Assembly (NCBI GenBank): GCA_963759155.1
Contig: CAVWXX010000010.1
Location: forward strand, 51,547 to 115,546
Reading direction: 5' to 3'
DNA length: 64,000 bases
Origin: SZUA-36 sp963759155
GTDB lineage: Bacteria > Pseudomonadota > Gammaproteobacteria > Xanthomonadales > SZUA-36
The notes beneath the pieces are model-generated. The model saw nothing but the letters and a program-made list of their open reading frames with translations, had not been told where the DNA came from and did not search any database. The stretch's first letter is position 1; each line of letters opens with the position of its first letter. This document shows positions 57,195 to 64,000 of this stretch, piece by piece. Position numbers and translations under genes: made by a program.

Positions 57195-57630
57195 AAGACG
57201 AAGGGTTTTTTTTTGAATTCGACGGGTACCGGGAGTAAGTGGAATTGGACAAGCCAGCCAACAACAATGTCTGTCGGTTGTGCGTTACCGCAATAGAGCC
57301 GGTCAAACTGCCGTCGGGCGGGACGACCACTGCGCTGGTCGGTGAGGAAAAGGGCATCAACATCCGGATCGCCCTTGACGTGGTCCGACTGACACTTGAA
57401 AACCGCTGTGACGTTGCGTTGCTGTTCAGTCAGGACCAGGACCTGGCGGAACTGTCCGCCGAAATCCGATTGATCTCATCAATGCAGAGCCGGCTGGATC
57501 AAGATTGCCAGTGCGTTCCCTGACAGTCCGGCAACCAGAAACCATCGCGGCATCAACAGCACCGACTGGATCCGCATCGACAGAACCCTCTATGACGGCT
57601 CCCATAGATCCGAGGGAGTATCGCGGTTGA
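57195..57630 (+). pseudogene. NYN-domain (LabA-like) protein, 5'-truncated and frameshifted
   Basis: Frame pieces join to RLCVTAIEPVKLPSGGTTTA, EEKGINIRIALDVVRLTLEN, CDVALLFSQDQDLAELSAEI and then, after a frame change near 57490, GWIKIASAFPDSPATRNHRG and INSTDWIRIDRTLYD. A second change near 57600 gives IDPREYRG before the stop at 57628-57630. These are the catalytic core (Asp residues in QDQDL) and conserved tail of NYN/PIN-fold RNases. The N-terminal third with the first catalytic Asp (DGxN) is not convincingly present upstream. The truncation lies at the apparent boundary between the two parts of the window. Confidence 0.6.
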
Positions 57631-57827
57631 ACCGATTGGCTTCATTTTTCGCATCCCGCCGTCTATCAACGAGATGCATAAATCCTGCAGAAAAGGAAGT
57701 CGCGGGAGACTGTAAAATCGTGATGATAGGCGCATTAAAATCGGAGAGGTTGCCACGTTGTTTTTCATTCTTAAATTGCCATTCAGAATGTAAGCCTTGA
57801 AACGGGCAACCGTAGGGAGGAAGAAAC

Positions 57828-58882
57828 ATGAAGAGAAATCTGAAAAAAGATTAGCCGAGGATGGCATTGTCTCTGCCGAAGGCTACCTTTTCGAAATGGA
57901 ACGTAGAGGCTATCTGACGGCCGGGGAATTTGTTCCAGAGGTTGCTTTGGAGAATCCGAGGCTCTCAAAACCTTGCACAGGGATTTCCAGATGCTGGTTC
58001 GGATGTGATCGAGGCCTTTACATACAATCCCCCACCGGGAGAAGATGAGGATTATAGGCAAAAAGGACTTATTGGAGCCTTTGAACAGAGCGGCACTGAA
58101 GATAGCCAAGGAAGTGGCCGGGGAGGTTGAAGGTGATCAGGAACCGAACCTGGTCGCCGGAAATATTTCTAACTCTAATATCTGGAACCCAAATGATAAA
58201 AACAGCCAGCTGCAGGTCCGTAAAATGTTCGAAGAAATGGTCAACTGGTCGACTGACGAGGGTGTCGATTTCATGATAGGAGAAACTTTCTATTTTGCGG
58301 AAGAGGCTTTCTGTGCCTTGGACGACATTAAGAAAGCCGGAGTGCCGTCGGTGATCACGATTGCTCCGATGGGCGAGAATATCATGCGTGACAATTGGGA
58401 GATTGTCGACAATGCAAAGAACTTTAACAGCGGGGCGCTGATGTGGTCGGAATGAACTGTTTCAGGGGGCCTGCAACCATGATGCCTTTCTTGAAAGATA
58501 TCCGTAATGCGGTTAGTTGCGATGTTGCAGCGCTGCCGGTTCCCTACAGGACGACGCCCAAGCAACCAACCTTTTTCAATCTGGACGACAACAATGGCTG
58601 TAAAGTTCCGTCACCCCACAATAGAACTTTCCCAACCGCCCTCGACCCACTCTACTGCAACCGTTATGAGATCCATCGTTTTGCCGAGGAAGCTTGGAAG
58701 ATGAACATCCGGTACATCGGCGTATGCTGCGGTGCGGCACCGATTCACATCCGCGAGGTTGCCGAGGCGATGGGGCGAAAACCCAAGGCAGCCGGTACTC
58801 GGAAAACATGCAAAAACATTTTATGTACGGCAGTGACGCACGCCTGCCAGAGCACATTACCGCATACGGCAGCAAGGCGTAG
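57828..58882 (+). pseudogene. Betaine/homocysteine S-methyltransferase family protein, frameshifted
   Basis: Zinc-dependent methyltransferase making methionine from homocysteine. ATG 57828 is preceded by AGGGAGG seven bases upstream. Pieces in three frames read AEDGIVSAEGYLFEMERRGY, AGSDVIEAFTYN, LLEPLNRAALKIAKEVAGEV, DEGVDFMIGETFYFAEEAF, GMNCFRGPATMMPFLKDI and YIGVCCGAAPIHIREVAEAM, then QKHFMYGSDARLPEHITAYG to the stop. Zinc ligands would be the Cys in GMNCFRGP and the CC in GVCCGAA. Breaks occur at the A6 run near 57843, near 57970, near 58035 and near 58440. Breaks at runs of one base suggest indel errors. Length when joined, about 350 residues, fits BHMT-like enzymes. Confidence 0.78.
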
Positions 58883-58886
58883 TCGC

Positions 58887-59093
58887 ATGGATCGGTCTAT
58901 GAAACAAAATATACACAGACATTCGGGGTTGGAAAAGAAGAGTCACATAAAGAGCACTGGGCCTAAGGGAAAAAGGCTGCACAAGGACTGGCGGGTCTGG
59001 TTGGCTGTCATCCTGATGCTGGCCGCAATGATCATCTACGTTCTGACTCTGGATGACTCCCTTCTGGCGTTTGGCATCGGGCCATCCCTTTAG
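58887..59093 (+). CDS. Small single-pass membrane protein
   Basis: About 64-68 residues, starting at ATG 58887 or 58899. A basic N-terminal half (LEKKSHIKSTGPKGKRLHKD) is followed by one membrane helix (WRVWLAVILMLAAMIIYVLT) and a short acidic end (LDDSLLAFGIGPSL). It lies between the methyltransferase and the DedA gene, ending one base before the DedA start codon, and so is probably co-transcribed with it. No family recognised. Confidence 0.55.
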   Translation: MDRSMKQNIHRHSGLEKKSHIKSTGPKGKRLHKDWRVWLAVILMLAAMIIYVLTLDDSLLAFGIGPSL

Positions 59094-59094
59094 A

Positions 59095-59784
59095 ATGATT
59101 ATGCTCCAGCACTACCTGGTCATTGCCCGGGCATTCTTCGAGCACCTGGGGACCGATGCGGAAACGGCGTTCCGGCATTCCTTTGCCCTGGCGCAGCCAA
59201 TCCTGGATCATTACGGTTACCTGGCCGTTTTCATCGCCATTCTGGTCGAGGGCTTCGGAGTCCCTGCTCCAGGCCAGACCATACTGATGGCCGGGGCTAT
59301 TCTGGCTGCCCGCGGCGAAGTGTCCATCGCTCTGGTGCTCGTCCTGGCATTTCTGGCCGGCGTGCTTGGCAACACCCTCGGTTATGGATTGGGACGCTGG
59401 GGCGGTCGCCTGCTGCTGTCAAAGGTAGGCATCAGTGAAATCCGTATGCAGAAGATGGAGAGGTTATTCAGTCTCTACGGCGGCGGAGTTGTATTTTTCG
59501 GCCGTTTTATAGACGGTCTGCGCCAGTTCAACGGGATCGTGGCGGGTTCGCTGCAAATGCCCTGGTGGAAGTTCACCGTGTTCAACGTATTAGGAGCCTC
59601 CACCTGGACCGCATTTTGGGGACTGGGGGTTTATTTCCTCGATAAGGACATCAAGACCGTCTACAACGTGTTTCATGCGATGGAACCCTATGCCATCTGC
59701 GGCAGCCTGCTTGCTTTGATCCTGTTGGTGCTTTATCTGCGGCGCAGCCGCAAGCACCGAGCGCCGGCCGGTTTTTTGATATGA
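59095..59784 (+). CDS. DedA family membrane protein
   Basis: Integral membrane protein of about 229 residues. The DedA/SNARE-associated core is visible: YGYLAVFIAILVEGFGVPAP, GQTILMAGAILAARGEVS, LAGVLGNTLGYGLGRWGGR, FFGRFIDGLRQFNGIVAGS and MPWWKFTVFNVLGASTW. The conserved E, G-R and R/D residues of the family are present in these segments. ATG 59095 follows the upstream stop by one base. DedA proteins act as lipid transporters or flippases and in membrane homeostasis. The higher GC third positions differ from the left part of the window. Confidence 0.88.
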   Translation: MIMLQHYLVIARAFFEHLGTDAETAFRHSFALAQPILDHYGYLAVFIAILVEGFGVPAPGQTILMAGAILAARGEVSIALVLVLAFLAGVLGNTLGYGLGRWGGRLLLSKVGISEIRMQKMERLFSLYGGGVVFFGRFIDGLRQFNGIVAGSLQMPWWKFTVFNVLGASTWTAFWGLGVYFLDKDIKTVYNVFHAMEPYAICGSLLALILLVLYLRRSRKHRAPAGFLI

Positions 59785-59843
59785 CAACAGCGGCTCAAAA
59801 AAAACAAGGGACGCGATCATAGTCTTATCCACCATTCCCGGTT

Positions 59844-60101
59844 TCAACTCTCTTTGTGTTGTCGATTGCCTGAACGATCGGCGGCAGCGTATCCCTCCGG
59901 CGTCAGAAACGCGCTGGTTTTCAGCGTGTTCATATAGATCAGGCCACTTGTGTACAAGGCCTTCAGTGCCGCCAGGGTGTCGCTCGGAGCTACAGGAAGA
60001 ACCGCCACGATGTCGTTGATGTCCATAATTCCCGGTGGCCCTTTTAAATCCCATTCTTTTGCCAGCAGTGCCAGTACCTGGCTTTCTTCCGAGCTCTGCA
60101 T
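59844..60101 (-). CDS. Small winged-helix-like protein of unknown function
   Basis: An 85-residue protein with the pattern of a short winged helix: EESQVLALLAKEWDLKGPP, INDIVAVLPVAPSDTLAALK and LYTSGLIYMNTLKTSAFLTP. Similar short proteins occur in Desulfobacterota genomes as far as I remember. It stands alone between dedA (convergent, 60 bases) and ada. The function is unknown. Confidence 0.5.
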   Translation of the reverse strand: MQSSEESQVLALLAKEWDLKGPPGIMDINDIVAVLPVAPSDTLAALKALYTSGLIYMNTLKTSAFLTPEGYAAADRSGNRQHKES

Positions 60102-60263
60102 TCGTCGCTCCCGTTTCTGTGGTCTTCTGTTAAGTTGTGCCAGTTGAGTCGGTTGAGCCAGTTTAGTCCCGCCGCGGCGGGATTGAAGGCAATCATCGAT
60201 TTTAACGATTAAACGCTCATGGCCTTTAAGCCATCACTGGTGCCGGGTTCTGAGTTTCGAGTT

Positions 60264-61382
60264 TCAAGTTTCTATTTTCGGGTCTGATTCTATTTTTGTG
60301 CTAAACGATGATTTCTTCAAACCGGCTTCCCTCTCGAGCACTGCTCGCTTTCTCTCTATGCCCCAACAATAGCCGCCGAGACGTCCGTCACGCCTCACAA
60401 CCCTGTGGCACGGGATGGCAACGACGATTTTATTGGATGCGCATGCCTGAGCTACCGCCCGTGCGGCCTTTGGGTGGGCGATTTTTGCCGCGATGTCCGT
60501 GTAACTTGCGGTGAAACCGGGTGGGATCTCACGCAAGGCCGTCCAGACGAGGCGCTGAAATGCCGTTCCCTGAATGTCCAGGGGCAGGTTTAGAAGCTGC
60601 CGAGGGTTTTCGAGATGTGCAAGTATCTGTTTAACCCGTGTCGAAAAAGGTTCGCCCTTGTCGATTATCTTGGCTTTCGAAAATTGTACCCGCAATCTGT
60701 TCACGAGAATGTCGGGATCGTCTCCAAACTCGATGGTGCAGATCCCCTTTGCGGTTGCGGCTATCAGAACCCATCCGAGAGGGGACTTCTCCACGGCGAA
60801 CCGGATGTCGATTCCTGCGGCTCCCTGCCGGTACTCCGAGGGCTTCATTCCAAGAACAGCTTCGGCATTCTCATAGAAGCGGCTGCTCGACGCAAACCCT
60901 GCCTCATAAATCGCCTCCGTGACGGATGCCTCCTTCTGCAGCCCCGAGCGAACCTGTTTCAAGCGCATCTCCATGGCGTATTGCTTGGGTGTGATGCCGA
61001 CATTTTTTTTAAATAGCCGTTGAAAATGAAAGGGACTCAAGCCGACTTCATTTGCCAGATTTTTAAGCGGCACATGCTCCTCACGGCTTTCGATGATATG
61101 GCAGGCCTTGATGATGGCAGCCGAATGTTTGTCTTGTCCGGCTGCAGATGCCGGATGGCAGCGTTTGCAGGGGCGGAAACCGGCTTTCTCGGCTTGCTTG
61201 CAGGTATCGAAGAAGCGGACATTCTCATATTTGGGCAGCCGCGACGCACAAGCCGGACGGCAATATACGAGAGTCGTCAGGACTCCGTACACGAAAGCCC
61301 CGCTTGCATTCAGATCGCGCCGAATGAGTGCCTCCCAGCGTGCCTGATCGGTTGCAAAGGCATAATCATTCTGGCTTTTCAT
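60264..61382 (-). CDS. ada: Ada: bifunctional DNA-repair methyltransferase and AraC-type regulator
   Basis: A 372-residue three-part protein. The N-terminal zinc domain accepts methyl groups from phosphotriesters on Cys41 (VYCRPACAS), with zinc ligands Cys41, Cys45, Cys72 and Cys75 (FRPCKRCHP). The AraC helix-turn-helix region spans about 95-190 (LANEVGLSPFHFQRLFKKN, VTEAIYEAGFASSSRFYE). The C-terminal MGMT domain has the O6-alkylguanine acceptor Cys in VVAIPCHRVVRRDGRLGGY. It represses or activates its own regulon after methylation. The gene stands alone with no visible alkB or alkA next to it. The last residues (SSFSTKIESDPKIET) are unconserved. Confidence 0.94.
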   Translation of the reverse strand: MKSQNDYAFATDQARWEALIRRDLNASGAFVYGVLTTLVYCRPACASRLPKYENVRFFDTCKQAEKAGFRPCKRCHPASAAGQDKHSAAIIKACHIIESREEHVPLKNLANEVGLSPFHFQRLFKKNVGITPKQYAMEMRLKQVRSGLQKEASVTEAIYEAGFASSSRFYENAEAVLGMKPSEYRQGAAGIDIRFAVEKSPLGWVLIAATAKGICTIEFGDDPDILVNRLRVQFSKAKIIDKGEPFSTRVKQILAHLENPRQLLNLPLDIQGTAFQRLVWTALREIPPGFTASYTDIAAKIAHPKAARAVAQACASNKIVVAIPCHRVVRRDGRLGGYCWGIERKRAVLEREAGLKKSSFSTKIESDPKIET

Positions 61383-61540
61383 AGATGCCCCCTTTCTTTC
61401 AACATACCTCTATTTTTGTCAACTCAAACAAAGTGATGCGCAGAGAATTTGTCACTTCTGCTGTCACCATAAGGCTTGTCTGCCGAAGGGGCTATCCGTT
61501 TCTTGCATTCTAATTTTTTTTTGCGAATCCTGAGCTCGTT

Positions 61541-63003
61541 TTAGAGGAGAGGGCTCACCAGTCGCAGCGTGTTCTCGAGGAAACGCGGCCCGAATTTGCG
61601 GGTGCTCCAGACCGCCGGGTCTAGCCGGTCCGAATCGTCGATGTAGGACTGTTGCAACGCACGCAGTTCAACGGCAAACGTGGGCTCGTAGACAATGAGC
61701 GACACCTCGTAGTTGATCCAAAGACTTCGCATGTCCAGATTTACTGTTCCAAACATCGACATCGCTCCGTCGACCGTGATCGATTTCGTGTGCAGCAGGC
61801 CGCCGCGATACAGGTAGATCTCAACGCCTATCTCGAGGAGTTCGTCGTAGTAGGAACGACTCGCGTAACGGGTGAGGAAGGAGTCGACTTTCTGCGGTAC
61901 GATCAGCGTTACCTTGACGCCGCGGCCTGCCGCACCTCGCAGCGCATAAATCAATGCGTCGTCCGGGGCCAGATAAGGGGTGGTGAGCACCAATTCTTCA
62001 TGGGCGGCGTTGATCAGAGCCAACAGCATTTGAAGCAATCCGTCGCCTGTTTGGCCCGGACCCGACGGGACGACCTGGATGTCCGCCGAGCCCTGCGGTT
62101 CTACCAGATGGAGACCGGAACTTTCGATGAGATCACGAAGCGGCTCTCCGGTCTCGAGCGTCCAGTCGCCGATCACGGTGGCGGCGAGCGAGGCCACGAC
62201 GGCCCCCTGGACGCGGACCATGGCATCGACCCACTCACCGACACCCGCCTCCTGCTTGAAGAAGCGCGGATCCACGAGATTCATGCTGCCCGTCCAGGCC
62301 GTTTTGTCGTCGATGACGACGATCTTCCGGTGCAGACGGAGATCGGTGCGGCCGAAAAGAGCCCGGAAGACGCCGACCGGCAGGGCGGCCTGTAAATGGA
62401 CGCCGGCGTCTCTGAGCCGCTGGGGTTGCCGGCCTTTCCACCAGGACGCGGCGCCGAGTGCATCTACCAGCAGACGGCAGGTAACGCCTCTTTCAGCGGC
62501 CCGGATGACGGCTTCCAGGACCTCGTCGGCCGTTCCGCCCGCGTTCCAGATGAAAAACTCCATCAATATGCTGGACTCAGCCTGATCCACTTCTCGAGCG
62601 ATGGTATTGAGTACTTCCTGGGTGTCGGAACACAACTGAAAGCTGCTGCCGCGGACGGTGAGGCTGCCCACGGTTTGTTGCCCCAGCCGGTCTATGCCAC
62701 GTGCGACCGGCGCGTGACGCGACCAGTCGACATCCGTGAGCCCCCCCGGATCACGGCATCGGAAATTTTCCTGAAGTCGGTCCGCAAGGTGCCGATTTCT
62801 CGCTGCCGCCTGCGGCCGATCCGTCGCTCGCCGATCAGAAAATAAATGAGCGCGCCGACAAAGGGGAGCAGCGCCACCAGGAAGAGCCACGCTAAAGCGA
62901 CACCCGTCGCCGGACGCCGCATGATGACGCGGACGGTGATCGCGACCACGATCAGGGCGTGCGCAACCACAATGGCGGTCGATGGATAGCTGAAAAAGCC
63001 CAT
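61541..63003 (-). pseudogene. cls: Cardiolipin synthase (phospholipase D family) with one frameshift
   Basis: Joins phosphatidylglycerol units into cardiolipin. Two N-terminal membrane helices (STAIVVAHALIVVAITVRV, VALAWLFLVALLPFVGALIY) precede LIGERRIGRRR, then the two HKD motifs: LHRKIVVIDD with GSMN, and LHTKSITVDG with GTVN. ATG 63003 with AGAGGTG upstream is preferred to GTG 63012. The frame breaks at the run of seven C at 62741-62747, about residue 87; the rest is intact. A one-base error in the homopolymer would explain it. GC content is clearly higher than in the left part of the window. Confidence 0.85.
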
Positions 63004-63700
63004 GCAGAGCACCTCTTTTCTCGATTAATTAAGCGTTTACCGGTCACTAAATGCCCATCCACCATTTCATTAAGAGCACCTATCGGTGCCCGATCCAGAA
63101 ATGTGCAATTTTCAGCAAGTTCAAAAAATCAAGAAATCGCGAGGAGACGTACTTGTATGTGCCGCACAAGTGATTACGCAAACCTGTCACGTCTTCAGTC
63201 ACGCCGACGGCGTGACTGAAGACGCAATGACGGAAAAAGGGCCATTTGTGGACGGAAACTACAAAGTTTGAATCAAATGGGTGCCCTGTCTTCAACGTCT
63301 CGAGTCATCTCTACCACATCTGCCATTCCAATTAAATACCCTTTCTGCCCTCTGACCGAGAGGGTGCAAACTTTGAACGCCGCGTGTTCGACTCTGTCGG
63401 TTCAAGGCTCGCTTTCATTATCGGTTGTATCCATACCGTAAAAACCCCTTCAAAAATGGAGCTTCTCGCCAAAAGCAAAAGGCCCCTGATTGAACTCAGG
63501 AGCCTCATATACAGTCATTCCGCAGCTGTTGAACCCATTGATGTCGATCTTCATTTGACCCGCCACGCAAACGTCGTTGAGGTTGGAAAAGCGACTCTCA
63601 ATCTAAAGGATGTGTCGCCCGGAGCTCATACCTTAAGTCCTTGATGAAGAATCAAAGGAGGAATGCAAACCCATTAAAAGGGACTCGTCAAACACTCTTT
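63004..63700. other. Non-coding stretch with hairpins, no gene supported
   Basis: About 700 bases without a convincing gene. It contains a perfect 15-bp inverted repeat (63191-63223) and an imperfect hairpin at about 63481-63506 (aggcccctga/tcaggagcct). Readings on both strands (63080-63295 and 63384-63644) show no family pattern. On the minus strand the first looks like a repeat translation I associate with intergenic DNA of Desulfobacterota. Confidence 0.5.
63191..63223. repeat. Perfect inverted repeat, 15-bp arms with 3-base loop
   Basis: gtcttcagtcacgcc is followed by gac and its exact complement. It is not next to a gene end (nearest is the cardiolipin synthase start at 63003), which favours a dispersed intergenic element over a terminator. 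Confidence 0.7.
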
Positions 63701-63701
63701 T

Positions 63702-64000
63702 TTAGAGTCGTTTGTATATCCACTCCGGGATGTAAAATTTGCGCTTGTTGAGCACCACGCCGAGGAGTTTGCCGCCGGCCTCTTCGAGTTCTTGCTTGGC
63801 TCTGACAGCCACCTGCTTGCGGGTCTTGCCGGCTTCGAGTACCAGCACCACCCCATCCACCTTGTTGCAGATCACCCGGACATCGGAAGAACCTGGGACA
63901 GACGGGCCGTCCAGGATGACATAGTCATATTTTTTCACGCTCGGCTATTAGAAAATCGAAGAACCGTTTCGACTCGAAAAGGGTTACTGGGTCGGTGAGC
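63702..64000 (-). pseudogene. CpsD/EpsG-like tyrosine autokinase, C-terminal part, frameshifted and cut by the window edge
   Basis: C-terminal part of a BY-kinase or XrtA-type autokinase for exopolysaccharide export. From the edge one frame reads LTDPVTLFESKRFFDFLIAE. After the A6 run near 63935 the next frame reads KYDYVILDGPSVPGSSDVRV, INCKVDGVVLVLEAG-like (here CNKVDGVVLVLEAGKTRK) and GGKLLGVVLNKRKFYIPEW. The Walker-B-like strand YDYVILDGPSV is conserved. No Tyr-rich tail is present, as in the EpsG class. The N-terminal Walker A lies beyond the window. Confidence 0.7.

Noticed and set aside
61652..62395. 247-codon open frame antisense to the cardiolipin synthase
   Set aside because: Lies wholly inside a clear gene of high GC on the other strand; composition is that of a shadow frame and no motif is seen.
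63384..63644. 86-codon plus-strand frame near the right edge
   Set aside because: No recognisable family, no ribosome site, and it crosses an imperfect hairpin; left as intergenic.

Overview
The window reads as two parts. From 1 to about 57.1 kb it looks like one chromosome segment of an uncultured, probably marine or sediment gammaproteobacterium: it carries YceH, RecQ, PepD, a YbdL-type aminotransferase, a SoeABC-type sulfite dehydrogenase, an Oar-like TonB receptor, and hairpin repeats of a style common in marine gammaproteobacteria. From about 57.2 kb to the right edge the gene set changes (NYN-domain fragment, betaine-homocysteine methyltransferase, DedA, Ada, cardiolipin synthase, CpsD-like kinase). 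The first gene there lacks its 5' end and several genes are frameshifted. This part may be another lineage, possibly Desulfobacterota-like, joined by assembly or by transfer. The lineage calls rest on gene content and recall, not on a search.

Left part (0-22 kb): a frameshifted TonB receptor, then a cluster for breaking down murein peptides: AmiD-like amidase, L-Ala-D/L-Glu epimerase, SpmAB-like membrane pair, LD-carboxypeptidase, NlpC/P60 endopeptidase, alanine racemase, serine hydrolase, NhaC-type transporter, diaminopimelate decarboxylase and an RpiR/MurR-type regulator. Together these could remove stem peptides from the sugar, trim them, epimerise D-Glu and D-Ala and turn diaminopimelate into lysine. 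The run is interrupted at 13.5-19.9 kb by a five-gene minus-strand operon (phosphodiesterase-like protein, sulfotransferase, small membrane protein, EMC3-like membrane protein, sulfatase-TPR protein) in which every gene is broken by small indels.

Middle (22-39 kb): a fusion of a lysozyme-like domain with a purple-acid-phosphatase-like domain, then soeABC with a Ycf46-like AAA ATPase directly upstream. Divergent from the ATPase is a 1221-residue protein with the ATP-grasp and phosphohistidine domains of pyruvate phosphate dikinase but no PEP/pyruvate barrel. YceH, a 2OG oxygenase, and a tight three-gene operon (kinase, steroid-5-alpha-reductase-like enzyme, extended SDR) follow.

Right-middle (39-57 kb): RecQ, PepD, a patatin-like lipoprotein, an arylsulfatase divergent from an AraC regulator with a perfect inverted repeat between them, a 2-oxoacid:ferredoxin oxidoreductase operon that includes a ferritin-like protein, a DUF1289-like protein, an aminotransferase, a HerA-type ATPase and an SDR. 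Two 0.5-0.6 kb non-coding repeats with nested hairpins lie as direct repeats 50 kb apart (4991-5520 and 55692-56293). Frameshifts are frequent at 0-2.4, 9.6, 13.5-19.9 and 57-64 kb and nearly absent between 20 and 57 kb. Because the restored frames keep their motifs, sequencing error is a serious alternative to gene decay. I saw no rRNA, tRNA, CRISPR, IS or phage genes.
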